From the NCBI GenBank assembly GCA_009746045.1, contig RPFO01000104.1, positions 1,574,597 through 1,638,596 on the forward strand: DNA of 64,000 nucleotides, in the 5' to 3' direction. The stretch is from Mesostigma viride. Lineage: Eukaryota; Streptophyta; Mesostigmatophyceae; Mesostigmatales; Mesostigmataceae. Position 1 is the first letter of the stretch. Each line of letters opens with the position of its first letter. A program made the translations under genes and the position numbers. Of this stretch, positions 23,782-40,119 are shown piece by piece. Below the pieces are notes generated by a model. It ran no database searches. It worked only from the letters and a program-made list of their open reading frames with translations, and was not told the origin of the DNA.

Positions 23782-24235
23782 TTAATTAATTAACAAATTA
23801 AACTGTTGCTCCCGTTGGGGAGTCACGGAGCATTAAACCCGATGGATGGGAGGATGGGTGCACGCAATCCTACCGGTCTAAGCTATCTACAGGCTATCTG
23901 CAAAACAATCCTATTCTATATCTATGGTGCTTGCGACTCTAGGGGTCTTATCTAGCATGCCGCCCACGAGTGCAAACGTGTGGCTTCCCCACTGCAGGGG
24001 GGTTGTTGTCCTCTATGACCTGGGCCCACTTGGCCTTGTCCATCATCTTTTTCCAAATCACGGAGATGCCTAGGCCCCCCATGTCCTCTACTAGCTGTTC
24101 TTTGAAGGTGCGGGCCTTGCGGCGTCTACCCTGGCTGGGCCGGGCCCACGTTCACAAGGAGGTGCCGGCCTGGCTGGGCCATGTTCTGATCAACAGTGGA
24201 CAATGTGGCCCTGCAAGAGTAGTATCTTTCCGTTT
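23782..24235 (-). mobile_element. 5'-truncated LINE: ORF2 C-terminus, 3' UTR and TTAA tail
   Basis: On the minus strand, 24115-23985 reads TFKEQLVEDMGGLGI then WKKMMDKAKWAQVIEDN. The GGLGI block is typical of the C-terminal part of LINE ORF2 after the RT domain. It is followed by a 3' UTR, the hairpin CTCCCCAACGGGAG (23822-23809 on this strand) and a (TTAA)n tail at 23782-23799. Upstream of about 24120 the frame is broken (stop within the Gly/Pro-rich part). No target duplication found. Confidence 0.7.
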
Positions 24236-24414
24236 GTAACTCCAGTGCCGGCCCATGGCCTAAAGATGGGGCACATGTCCGGTGCGCATATACAACAAGC
24301 CGCATGCGTGATCCATTATTGTGATGGTAGCGGATGGTAGCAAATCAGGTGCAAGGCTACCTTTTCTGCTAGGCTAACTTTTGTGTTATTTTATCATGAT
24401 ATAAGCATAGGCGG

Positions 24415-24607
24415 GTTGAACCTGAGACAGCATGGTGGTGCCGGTGCCCTGGTGCACCTAGAGCAAGGGTAGCTTACATTCCCACCCTTGCATGAAGTAG
24501 CCTAGGATGTATTCAAAGCCAGATGCCCCTTCTCAGGGATATGTGCTACATTGACTCCCAACGGAGTGATGTTCCTAATTAATTAATTAATTAATTAATT
24601 AATTAAT
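24415..24607 (+). mobile_element. LINE 3' UTR end, 5'-truncated
   Basis: AACCTGAGACAGCATGGTGG begins a 170-base match to the inverse of 37870-38045. It ends in hairpin ACTCCCAACGGAGT (24554-24567), GATGTTCCTAATTAATTAA and seven to eight TTAA units. This is the same family as the ORF1-only element at 37848-39660. Confidence 0.8.
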
Positions 24608-24828
24608 AAGCATAGGATTCTCCCGATTTCTGGCATGTGCTGGTTGTCTCCTTGATAGTGCTCCATGACATGCCTCTGTGCATGACACGCAAAAACTTAC
24701 ATATCTACTATTAATAAGTGCGAGGCACAACAGCTTAGCATTTGGTAGTTCCAGTGCACATGCCTCAGCCCATCATGAAACAGGACAATCGAAACAGAAA
24801 TGCCCAGCCACCACCATCACATGTGCGA

Positions 24829-30666
<5,838 letters not shown>

Positions 30667-30800
30667 GGCTTGGCCACTATGTGCTCGGTTTGGACAGTGT
30701 CCACGGTTGGGCCGTGGCCTGGTGGTCAAACAGTTCGAACAGTTAGAACGCCCCAACAACCCACTCGCTCCCGTGGATCCGACGCTCAGCGAAGCTAGGA
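30667..30800. promoter_or_regulatory. Upstream region of NAXE, possibly bidirectional
   Basis: Short GC-rich stretch between the NAXE start and a small plus-strand frame at 30801. No distinct promoter motif beyond its position. The minus frame is open here, so it could instead code for an N-terminal NAXE extension. Confidence 0.3.
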
Positions 30801-31019
30801 ATGTGTGAAGTACAATCTGGGTGGCAAGCAGATTCTGCTTATTACCTACGACCCGAGTACTGGGGCAGCAACGCCATGCTCGGGCCAAAGCACAGCCAGA
30901 AACCCCTACAATTAATTTACAGGCTCTCATCCCTGAATCGCCGGGTCATGGATCGCCTCATCCTGCATGGCGCAGTAGCACGATTGCACAAGCTGCATCG
31001 GTACGGCCTCTCGTGCTAG
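30801..31019 (+). CDS. Small uncharacterised ORF, 72 residues
   Basis: A single open frame from ATG to TAG, containing YYLRPEYWGSNAMLGPKHSQ and LNRRVMDRLILHGAVARLHK. The composition is balanced and basic, with no low complexity, unlike most frames here. I do not recognise it. It would be divergently transcribed from NAXE. It could also be a chance frame or one exon of a longer gene. Confidence 0.3.
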   Translation: MCEVQSGWQADSAYYLRPEYWGSNAMLGPKHSQKPLQLIYRLSSLNRRVMDRLILHGAVARLHKLHRYGLSC

Positions 31020-31555
31020 TGATTTACTTGGTGACGATGGCGTCAGGCTTTCAGCCTCTTCTCTTCGCATATAAACCCAGTCCCTCGGTTTAACGCATGT
31101 CGTTGTATTATTCGCGCGGGAGCGGGCTACAGTACCAAGAACTTGCTCTCACATCCTGCTCATATCATCATTTGCTAGCATCCACAATCGACCGAGCTCT
31201 CCGATGGTGACAGCTGGCAGTAACAACCTGCAACCGGCGAGAATCAGTGGGGCTGCGCTGCCTGCGGAGTGCGGACAAGGATTGTGGAGAGTGATGAGTG
31301 TGTGGAAACTGGAAAGTGATTAGTGATGGACCAGGTATTTCTTATTCCGGGGCCCAATGGCCGGCGCCGCGCCAGACTCGCCCGCCTTTGGGCTTTGTGT
31401 CACACTTTGGGCGTCTTGGAATTTGGCTTTGGGCGTCTTGGAAGTTGGCTTTGGGCGTTTGCTCTTTTGGCAGATTTCTACACTACACTGGTACTACGTA
31501 AAAAAGCACAGACTGGTGCGGCGTAACATTTTTAAACTTGGTAAAATTACCGCCG
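31020..31555. other. Non-coding stretch between ORF 30801 and the possible gene at 31561
   Basis: Mixed sequence with three local copies of TTTGGGCGT(C/T)TTG near 31388-31465. No exon recognised. Confidence 0.4.
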
Positions 31556-31740
31556 CACAGCCAGCCAGAACTGGACAAGGTGATGGCCGCAAGTAGTCGT
31601 TGCTGGGCTATCGTATTTGTAGCATGGGGCGTTTCACCGAGTCTACGGTTAGCATGATGGGGAGGATTCCTAACCTTCATTATGTGGGTTAAGTAGGGGT
31701 GCTCATAGTGGCCGGTTTCCCTCGCTTCCTTGTAAACCAG

Positions 31741-34066
31741 GCTCTGCGTCAAGATCACAGACGACTGGGTAAGTAGTTGTTCCAGTCTGTTCTAGTTTGT
31801 ATGACGCCTGCTATTAGGCGTTCTTGTTATTGTCGTTCATCATCGCCGTGACCGTCGTGGCCAGCAGCGTGCTTTTTTTACATACCGGATGGTGTCGACT
31901 TGTTTATTGATAGCGCATTGGTGAATATCGCTGCATGGAGGAATATCGGCTACAACCCGCGGGAAAGTGCTGGCTCCAATGTTCTTTTTGTATGCAGGAT
32001 GACGGCACTGCCAAGCCGGAGACGAATATGACGCACGGTATAATGCCAGTCATTCAGACCGACTGCGCGACTGGTTGTGGGATACACGTTCCTGGTTGTG
32101 GGATGTGTTCCTTGTTGTGGGATACTTGTTCCTGGTTGTGGGATGCACGTTCCTGGTTGTGGGATAGTCGTTCCTGGTTGTGGGATGTGTTCCTGGTTGT
32201 GGGATGCACGTTCCTTGTTGTGGGATACTTGTTCCTGGTTGTGGGATACACGTTCCTGGTTGTGGGATGTGTTCCTTGTTGTGGGATACTTGTTCCTGGT
32301 TGTGGGAAACACGTTCCTGGTTGTGGGAAACACGTTCCTGGTTGTGGGAAACACGTTCCTGGTTGTAGGATACACGTTCCTGGTTGTGGGAAACACGTTC
32401 CTGGTTGTGGGATGTGTTCCTGTTGTGGGATACTTGTTCCTGGTTGTGGGAAACACGTTCCTGGTTGTGGGAAACACGTTCCTGGTTGTAGGATACACGT
32501 TCCTGGTTGTGGGAAACACGTTCCTGGTTGTGGGAAACACGTTCCTGGTTGTGGGAAACACGTTCCTGGTTGTGGGAAACACGTTCCTGGTTGTGGGAAA
32601 CACGTTCCTGGTTGTGGGAAACACGTTCCTGGTTGTAGGATACTTGTTCTGGTTGTGGGAAACACGTTCCTGGTTGTGGGAAACACGTTCTGGTTGTGGG
32701 AAACACGTTCCTGGTTGTGGGAAACACGTTCCTGGTTGTGGGAAACACGTTCCTGGTTGTGGATACACGTTCCTGGTTGTGGGATACACGTTCCTGGTTG
32801 TGGGAAACACGTTCCTGGTTGTGGGAAACACGTTCCTGGTTGTGGGATACACGTTCCTGGTTGTGGGAAACACGTTCCTGGTTGTGGGAAACACGTTCCT
32901 GGTTGTGGGATACACGTTCCTGGTTGTGGGAAACACGTTCCTGGTTGTGGGAAACACGTTCCTGGTTGTGGGATACACGTTCCTGGTTGTGGGATACACG
33001 TTCCTGGTTGTGGGAAACACGTTCCTGGTTGTAGGATAGTCGAGCCTAGTTGTGGGATGTGTTCCTGGTCCAAATATAAAGGGGCACGGGAATTAGCGAT
33101 AGCAGAGGGGGCTCGGGAATAACGTTAGCAGAGGGGCACGGGCACTAACGTTAGTGAAGGGGCACGGGCACTAACGTTAGCAGAGGGGGCTGGGCACTAA
33201 CGTTAGTAAAGGGGCACGGGCACTAACGTTAGCAGAGGGGGCTGGGCACTATCGTTAGTAAAGGGGCACGGGCACTAACGATAGCAGAGGGGGCTGGGCA
33301 CTAACGTTAGTAAAGGGGCACGGGCACTAACGTAAAGTCTTTACCACAAGGGTTTGCTCACATGACGCTCGGGATCGCTTGGGACCTATTTATGGTAACG
33401 TGAGATAGGCCAGCTTTGAGAAAGCGAGGTAGTAAATCTATAACTTGGGGGAGAGGCCGGGTTTTGAGGAATCTACTACTGCATTAAACTAATTTACATA
33501 AAAACCTTTGAAATAAATGTCTTTTTGTGAATGCATGCAGACCGTGACGTCATGGTGGGAGGTCAAAGCTCCTCTCTTGGTGTTCGGGAAGATGCCCGGA
33601 CCTGCATTGAGGACTTGACAGGTGAATCGTGATGTATGTTTTATACACATGAATAACAACCTAACAATGTTGTTGATTTGTTCGCATTTGATTGTAGTAT
33701 CATTTAAGTTTTTGTAAGTTGTTCTCTACCTGAACTACATGCCGGATTGCTTTTTTGTACATGGCCATATATTTTTGCTCACAGGAAAACACACACAAAT
33801 TGTCCAATACACATGACCATGCACCCACACATGATGTCGATCGGTTCTCGGTTTGGTAGTCTCGGTAAGGTATACTTTTTTTTGTTAATTTACATATGTC
33901 AAGAATGGCACACACATACGCTTAGCAGAACGCGGGTTTATTACCAGGGGCGTGTTTGGCATGTTCCCAAGTCCGATAATATCTTCTTGTCTTCCTTTGT
34001 ATGCATGCAGGCCCTGACCTAGAGGTAGAAGGAGCAGGTATACCGGGAAGACACCGCCACACCTGA
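31741..34066 (+). CDS. Possible small multi-exon gene, 3' part only
   Basis: Exon-like segments at 31741-31768, 31998-32037, 33541-33621 and 34011-34066 are bounded by AG/GT. Three of the acceptors share T(G)(C)ATGCAG, and one donor is a perfect GTAAGT. Phases agree at all three junctions, giving LCVKITDDW/DDGTAKPETNMTH/DRDVMVGGQSSSL...CIEDLT/GPDLEVEGAGIP and a TGA. An upstream exon ending at about 31579 would also be in phase. The protein is not recognised. The frame after the stop also looks protein-like (GTNERDLCDILLWLKC), so the last exon is uncertain. Two minisatellites fill the second intron of this model. Confidence 0.28.
32066..33048. repeat. 21-bp minisatellite, about 46 copies
   Basis: Unit GTTCCTGGTTGTGGGAAACA plus C, with GGATAC, GGATGT and TAGGATAC variants and occasional one-base losses. 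Long Cys/Gly/Val frames on the plus strand and Pro/Thr/Asn frames on the minus strand are array artefacts. Confidence 0.96.
33075..33335. repeat. 26-bp repeat arranged in 52-bp pairs
   Basis: Alternating GGGGCACGGGCACTAACGTT and GGGGGCTGGGCACTAACGTT units joined by AGTAAA or AGCAGA. AACGTT is an internal palindrome. Confidence 0.9.
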
Positions 34067-34079
34067 CGTGGGACGAACG

Positions 34080-34440
34080 AGCGCGACCTGTGCGACATCC
34101 TCCTGTGGCTCAAGTGCTGAAGAAGAGTTGCTCGCGGTTGTGTTAACCCATTCCCGATACCGATACAGATGTCCAGCACTAAAGGGCCTCTATGGAGCTT
34201 TTATTGAGAAAAACGTGGCAACTTGCACAGCGATGGAGTGTAGGGTAGAGGGTTGTAGACCCGCCCTGCGCACGCCTGTGAGGGTGCTCCGGTATGTAGT
34301 GTGCATCCTTTGTGTGTGTTATCATTAGTTGGCCTACTCACTACCAAGTGGGAGTGTAATTGTTCGTGGTGGGAGTCCTGCCTTGGATGCCGTCCGCCCC
34401 GGCAAGCCCTCCTCCAGGCAGTCAGGGGAACCACCATTGG
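34080..34440. other. Mixed sequence, one long open frame, no call
   Basis: A plus-strand frame runs from 34068 to 34328 but has no recognisable motif. No repeat or TE end is seen before the tRNA-like block at 34445. Confidence 0.35.
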
Positions 34441-34510
34441 GGGGAGGTGGCTCAATTGATGGAGGTGGTAAGCCCCTGCACCGATTGGCTAGTCGGTCGA
34501 ATCCCACCAG
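34440..34510 (+). other. tRNA-like head, possible SINE
   Basis: GTGGCTCAATTGATGGAGG (34447-34465) fits a polymerase III box A. GGTCGAATCCC (34495-34505) fits box B, about 30 bases downstream. A standard T arm would be GGTTCGAATCC, so one T is missing. Too degenerate for a working tRNA; a tRNA-derived SINE is more likely. Confidence 0.4.
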
Positions 34511-34780
34511 ATGACGTAACTCTCACTGCGTAATGGGAAGCTAATTGGTGGTGGCATAGTCATGGGATGCGTAGGTCTACTTCATGATTACCCGCTATCT
34601 TACTTTGTTTTTATCGTGGTCCTCTCTACTGCTGCAAGGGGCTCCCTACCTGTTGGGGGCGGGGGGGGCGGGTTATCTTTGTTAGTTACGCCGTCTCTCA
34701 GTGGCGTTACGTCCGTTCGATATGGACTTGCCTACAGAGGGTGGTACTGACGTGTTGATCGGGAGTTCCGGTTGAGCCTG

Positions 34781-35038
34781 TGATTCGGGGTTCTTTGAAC
34801 GGAGTTTCTTCTATACGTGAATGCGGGAACAAGAGGCCGCTGGATGAGCGGCTTATATGTCGTAGTGTTTTCTCGTAGCTGTTTGGCTAGAGCTTTTGTG
34901 ATTAGTAGATGCAGTATAGTGCATGGTTGAAAAATGAATTAAATAAAATGTGCGTTCCGCGCTTGGGTTGATTATACCCGGGCGGAACGGGGCGTGAGGT
35001 GCAGTGCCCCTGAAAAGAACAACCTACGCATTATTTAA
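34781..35038 (+). repeat. Direct repeat copy A (about 260 bp), LTR-like
   Basis: From TGATTCGGGGTTCTTTGAAC to CCTACGCATTATTTAA it matches 39858-40119 with only a few differences (TGATTCGG/TGAATCGG, GAACGG/GAACAG). The last bases of the match, TACTAG, resume at 36780 after the inserted piggyBac-like element. Same orientation as copy B. Starting with TG and containing CGCA near the end it resembles a short LTR, but I find no convincing primer-binding site or polypurine tract. Confidence 0.85.
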
Positions 35039-36775
35039 CCCGTGTTTTTTTACAACGCGATACATCGCGTTGTAGGGTTAGAACGCGATGTATCGCGTTG
35101 TAATCTGACACGTGGCAAACCTATTAAACATGCGATTTTTGGTCTGAAACTTTCAAGACAGGTCAGAAACATCTCATAGAATTCAAGAAAAAATCCTGGT
35201 ATTTTTGGTATTTTTTTTGTGACAGCTGCAAACAAATATGTACCACTGAAATCAGGCATTTTCGCGGGACGAAGGTGAAGACGACGGCGATGGCGGCAGG
35301 TAGATCTCGCCAGTTTTCGCGCGAATTTCAGTGGCTGTTGGGTAGCACGACCATGATGATGCGTTCAAAGGTTGATAATTAGGTTTCTACGAGTTTGTTG
35401 AGGTACTGGGGCAAAGAAAACGTAGTTTTTTCCAGTTTCTCACCCAACTTTCATGCGGAAACCCTGGAAACCGGCATACATATTATTACGTCAAGACTCG
35501 GGTCTGCTGCGGCACCATGCTTGGTATTTCCATGGTGTTTCGACTTCTTAACACATGTTTATTCATTCCGAACGCCCGGACTCTCGGCTAAACCGAGATT
35601 TGTGCAGACTTTTATTGGGTAGCTCCGGGCATGATGGTGCCTGCAAATAGCGTAAGGCGTGACCGTGGCTATTGCTACGGTATGCTGTATTTTCCTGGAA
35701 ATGGCCTCTGCCACCGGCTCAATAGTGCTTGCAGGCGTAAGTATATCGTGTTTCTACCTAGTTTCTGCCAGTTTTCCACTTATTTCTACCGACCTCTGCC
35801 CAGCCTCTCTAAGACCGCCATCCTACTCGACGTTGCTTGCATGTCAGCCATAGCAGGTTGCAGTTGTGCAGTATTTAGGTGCTGTATACGTCGTCAAGCC
35901 GTGCATATATCGTGAGGATTGGATGTTGATGGTTTATACTGCGTTGATTGTGCAAGAAGATCAGCTGGGTGCCCATAATCATGGTGTATAATCATGTGTT
36001 GTTAGCATCTTGCCACCATTTGCTAGCATGCATTCCAGCGTCATCTTTGCCTGCATGTAAGCTCATGGATCACTCAACCTATCCAAGCCTTGCATTACAC
36101 GTGCCTCTTTCTTTCAGTATTGCACGCGTTATGGAATGAAAACCCAGCACCTCCATTCCCACGAGGCATGTGCTCAACACGTTGTGAGAGTGGATGATGC
36201 TTTGGCTATGGCTGCCTGATTCAGTCATATTAGGTCATCCAGTCATGATGTTTGATGCATGTTTGATGCTGTATAACTTATACAACGCCTATGTTCAACG
36301 TTTTGACCCTCCAAGCTCACTATGGCCCCGTTTATGGGGCTCGGGTCGTTGCGTAATGTTGTCAAGGGCTCTCATGTTTCCCACTGCGTTGTACTGCGTT
36401 GTAATTGTGATGCTAATGAAAAATAGCTCCAGTGGCCCAATGGGCCTGAGTTTTGTTTCACAGAGCCTGCATATGTTGCCCATAGCTCGTGCAAGAAGCC
36501 AGATTTTTTTCATGAACCATTTGTGAATAAGCGCATGACTTGTGACCTAGGGTCAAGAAATCGCGGTCATGGTCAGACCCCCCTGTATTCAAACCAGTGT
36601 ATCTCTCTAATGAATAAGCAGTTTGTAGGTCTGAGTAGCTCAAAAAATCCTTTGATTTATGGGCTTTCAGGAAAGTATATACATGACCATGAAAAAAAAT
36701 TTTCCTTAGGTGCTATACGCGTTCTAAAAAAAGCTTACAACGCGATATATCGCGTTCTAATTAAAAAAACACGGG
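35039..36775. mobile_element. piggyBac-like element, 1737 bp, TTAA target duplication
   Basis: Terminal inverted repeats begin CCCGTGTTTTTTTA on both sides. Both are followed by a self-complementary subterminal motif of the form ACGCGATRYATCGCGT: two copies at the left (35053-35103), one at the right (36738-36757). Flanks are TTAA at 35035-35038 and 36776-36779. Copy B of the direct repeat shows the unoccupied site (TATTTAATACTAG at 40108-40120). CCC...GGG termini and exact TTAA duplication are hallmarks of piggyBac (known). The longest internal frame is about 110 codons and no transposase motif is seen, so it is probably non-autonomous. Confidence 0.85.
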
Positions 36776-36789
36776 TTAATACTAGCCGT

Positions 36790-37847
36790 GCAGATTCGGG
36801 ATATTCTACCCCCGGTCTGTACGGTTAGCGTCTTACTAGCATCACTGAACATAAGGGTTTAATGACGTCAGTTAGCTAGGGATAAGGGAGGTTTTGCGAC
36901 TAAAAGCCGCTCTGGCTGGTTTTGTCGGCCTCTTTCTTTGCTCGTTGTCGTTGCGGCGGCAGCCGCAGCTATGGGTGCTGCGGAGCAAAATCCCAAAAGC
37001 ACTGGTCGCACCGGCCACTTGGCCAGTGGTGAGACTTCCAGTTGTTAACCGGCCAGGCGTAGTTCCTCGCCCGGTTAACTAAAAGAAAAGAAAATGATTA
37101 CCTCCGGTCCGCACCTTTTCCCCAGCTTGGGGTCTTTGGTGGGCCGGGTGCCGTGACAGGTGCTCAACTGTCGCTTGGTCGGCCCAGTGCGCGAGCTGGT
37201 GCTCCGTACCTGGGGATGCTTGCACCCCGGGTTGGAGCCGGATGGCTGGCACTGGCGACCCGTGTCTCGGTCCGCGGCCTGAGGCTTTTTCTTCGGAAAT
37301 TGCTGCTGGCCAGCAAACTTTGCAATTGCCTTCCGCCGAGGGGGGGGTGGTTGGGGCTGGGGACGGCGATGGGAAAAGCGCTTAAGCTAGAAATTTTTTC
37401 CCCACGCATAGAAACCTCGGGGGGGAATGCGGTCTTGGCTGAACGGACTCTCGTTCAGCCAGGTGCCTGGGGCTGTGGCCTCGGGCATCCGGGCTGGCGG
37501 GGCCTGGGCTAGGTCCACGTTTTTTCTCGAAGCACCCCGGGTCTATGGGGAGACGGCCATATGTAGCGGTACCGACTCGGGGCCCCGAGAGGGGTCATGA
37601 TAGGCTCGCCGTGCGCAATCGCAGTGCAAATGCGCTGGGCCTTTTTGGGCCTGGCCTTGCATCCACAGCCGCCGGGCACACGCCTCCCGATGTGGGGGGG
37701 CTCCCGTTTTGCGGCAGGGCGGTCACTTGTGACAACGAGCAAGGTGGAGTGCGGCTTCAAGGGAAAGCCAGGGCGGGGGTGATTGGGCAACGTACTTCAT
37801 GAAGGGCCTTGAACGGCGTGCCTCCGGGCATGTCAATAGTGTCACAT
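36790..37847. other. GC-rich stretch between nested elements
   Basis: Would be the internal region between the two direct repeats once the piggyBac-like element and the LINE are removed. Several overlapping open frames exist (for example 37153-37512 plus, 37509-37790 minus) but none shows gag, protease, RT or integrase motifs. No call. Confidence 0.35.
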
Positions 37848-39665
37848 GTATTAATTAATTAATTAATTATCAACATCACTCCGTTGGGAGTCAATGTAGC
37901 ACATATCCCTGAGAAGGGGCATATGGCTTTAAATACATCCTAGGCTACTTCATGCAAGGGTGGGAATGTAAGCAACACTTGCTCTAGGTGCCGCAAGGGC
38001 ACCGGCACCACCATGCTGTCTCAGGTTCAACCCAGCTAAGGGGATCCTGGCACGGGGGAGGAAGATCATCATGGCTATGCAAGGGCTAGGGCATGGCTTC
38101 TCGACAGAGAGCATCTCTCTGCATGGCATAGCATGGCTAAGTTCTTAATGCAACATCCATGGGGGTCCCATTATAGACAAAGCATGGCTAAATGTTGAAG
38201 GCATCATCCATGGGGGCCATTATGGGCGCACATGCGCGTGGGCCACATGCTAGGCTAAGCCTTACTAATCTACACTACTGGTATATATATTCCTAGTCTG
38301 AGGTGGCAGGAGGGGGCTGCCAGGGCTTGTGGTCAACGTGGATGACCGCCCCCCTCCAGTATACCGGCTTCCCCCTTGCGCTCTGCCGGAGCTGAAGGTA
38401 GGCCGGCCATAGCTCGCGTCGCCGTTGTTGCTGGGCCAGGGTCAAGTCGTCGTCCAGCGTGAAGCGAGTCTCCGAGAGCTTCTTGCGGCATTTAAGGAAC
38501 GCCAGCTTGTCCGCCATGTACTTAAAGGTGAGGAGCACGGGGGCCGGGCCAGCCTTCCCCCGCGCGCGGGGGAGGCGGACAGCCGACATGTCCAGCTCAC
38601 CAGTGAGTAACATGGGGGCAAGAATGGCGCGCTTAAATGCCTCAAGAAGGCTCGTGGAGGTCTCACCTGCCTGCTGGTCGAAGTGCTTGACGATGACATT
38701 GTGGCTGCGCCGGGCGATGTCGGCTTCCTCGCGAAGGTCGAGGGCTTGTTGCTTGAGTTGTGCCGAGATGGTGGAGGTGGTGGAGGTGGTGTGCTGCTTA
38801 AGCAAGTCCGCCCAGGTGGAGGGAGCATCGCCGGCCGAGCCAGCAGGCGCCGGCTGGGCGGCGATGTCCTTCACCGCCTGGGCGGTGAGGCCGGCGGTGT
38901 CGTGCAAGCTCTCAAGGGCGTTGGCGGTGGCTTGAAGGCGTTGGTCGAGGTCGAGGAGCTGGGCTTTGATGTCGGCAGTGGAGGCGGAAATGGCCGTGGA
39001 GGTGGAGGCGGCGGCGGTGGAAATGTGAGGAAGTTCAGCAGTCAGCGTGCCGCCGATTGCTGCTATGTCGGCAGCAAGGGGGGTCACGTGCTGCTGAAAG
39101 GCTTCCGTGAGGATGGAGCGGAGGGTGGGGACGGAAAGGGGTGGAGCCCAGATCTCGCCGTCAGAGCGCTGGAGAAGGGAGTTGAGGATGGCGTGCTGGA
39201 GATGGGGGCGGACGCAGCCGGACAGCCCGTAGATGTTGGCCCAGCGGCTGCCGTCCGGGGCGAGGAGGCGATTGATGGAGTGGAAATGGAGGCACAGGTC
39301 GTAAAGCGAAGCGTAATCCCCGAAGAAGATGCAGCGCAGAGCATCGGTCGGAGAAATGGTGGCCCAGTCGTAATCTGCGACCTTGAAAGGCCGGGGCCGA
39401 AAGCTCGGTTCTGGGCGTGAAGACCCTCCTGTGTCGTCGGCTGGGCGGGTGCGCTTGGGGTCAGGCGATGCAGATGGCGAGGCGTTAAGCCCGGGGGGTT
39501 GCTGGACGACCACCAGTGCACGACTAGTGTCATCGCCGCCTGCCGGACCTGAAGGCGAAGCTGCAGCCTGAGCTGCAGAATTTTCATTGCCGAGCGCAGC
39601 CGCCAGGCTGCGTTGCGTCGAGGCGCGTTTGTGCGCCATATATTGCGTTTTAGATTCGGAAAGTT
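37848..39665 (-). mobile_element. ORF1-only LINE (HAL1-like)
   Basis: Minus-strand order: short 5' leader, ORF1 (39639-38293), 3' UTR of about 400 bases, hairpin ACTCCCAACGGAGT (37891-37878) and (TTAA)n tail (37868-37848). The 3' UTR end is the same as at 24415-24607 and 2030-2235. There is no endonuclease or RT coding sequence between ORF1 and the 3' UTR. I could not find a target duplication. Confidence 0.8.
38293..39639 (-). CDS. LINE ORF1 protein, RNA-binding, 448 residues, intact
   Basis: An uninterrupted frame from ATG to TGA. The N-terminal 90 residues are Ala/Ser/Pro-rich and basic in patches. A Leu/Asp/Ala-rich segment around 205-265 (QLLDLDQRLQATANALESLH) could form a coiled coil. 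The C-terminus (about 355-440) has the arrangement of an L1-type ORF1 RRM and C-terminal domain: RLPRARGKAG then VLLTFKYMADKLAFLKCRKK, RFTLDDDLTLAQQQRRRELW and PVYWRGAVIHVDHKPW. A partner fragment of the same protein lies at 1861-2010. Role (known for the family): nucleic-acid chaperone that packages LINE RNA. The intact frame suggests a recent insertion. It needs an RT in trans, since none follows. Confidence 0.75.
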   Translation of the reverse strand: MAHKRASTQRSLAAALGNENSAAQAAASPSGPAGGDDTSRALVVVQQPPGLNASPSASPDPKRTRPADDTGGSSRPEPSFRPRPFKVADYDWATISPTDALRCIFFGDYASLYDLCLHFHSINRLLAPDGSRWANIYGLSGCVRPHLQHAILNSLLQRSDGEIWAPPLSVPTLRSILTEAFQQHVTPLAADIAAIGGTLTAELPHISTAAASTSTAISASTADIKAQLLDLDQRLQATANALESLHDTAGLTAQAVKDIAAQPAPAGSAGDAPSTWADLLKQHTTSTTSTISAQLKQQALDLREEADIARRSHNVIVKHFDQQAGETSTSLLEAFKRAILAPMLLTGELDMSAVRLPRARGKAGPAPVLLTFKYMADKLAFLKCRKKLSETRFTLDDDLTLAQQQRRRELWPAYLQLRQSARGKPVYWRGAVIHVDHKPWQPPPATSD

Positions 39666-39857
39666 ATATCAGCATGTGCGTCTTAGAAAGACGAAGCGAT
39701 AGTGATATTCACGGCTAAATTCGGTGCTCAAACGTGAAAGTTATGAGCTCCGACAGCCATGGCTACCTCGTGGCCGGAATTGATATGGCGCTCACATGTA
39801 TGCTTCCACTTATTGTTTTAATGAAGATGCTGGTTTTTGTGGGAGCTACGTGGGACA

Positions 39858-40119
39858 TGAATCGGGGTTCTTTGAACAGAGTTTCTTCTATACGTGAATG
39901 CGGGAACAAGAGGCCGCTGGATGAGCGGCTTATATGTCGTAGTGTTTTCTCGTAGCTGTTTGGCTAGAGCTTTTGTGATTAGTAGATGCAGTATAGTGCA
40001 TGGTTGAAAAATGAATTAAATAAAATGTGCGTTCCGCGCTTGGGTTGATTATACCCGGGCGGAACGGGGCGTGAGGTGCAGTGCCCCTGAAAAGAACAAC
40101 CTACGCATTATTTAATACT
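39858..40119 (+). repeat. Direct repeat copy B (about 260 bp), LTR-like
   Basis: Matches copy A at 34781-35038 plus its continuation at 36780. It carries an uninterrupted TTTAATACTAG, the empty target of the piggyBac-like insertion. After subtraction of the nested elements the two copies would be about 1.5 kb apart. Confidence 0.85.

Noticed and set aside
31935-33122. 395- and 356-codon frames with VPGCGKH / FPTTRN repeats
   Set aside because: Translations of the 21-bp minisatellite on both strands, open in several phases.
36194-36526. piggyBac transposase remnant in the 110-codon frame
   Set aside because: Found no D-D-D context or family motif; kept as non-autonomous.
38683-39420. 245-codon Gly-rich frame on the plus strand
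   Set aside because: Antisense shadow of the LINE ORF1, which has recognisable domains.
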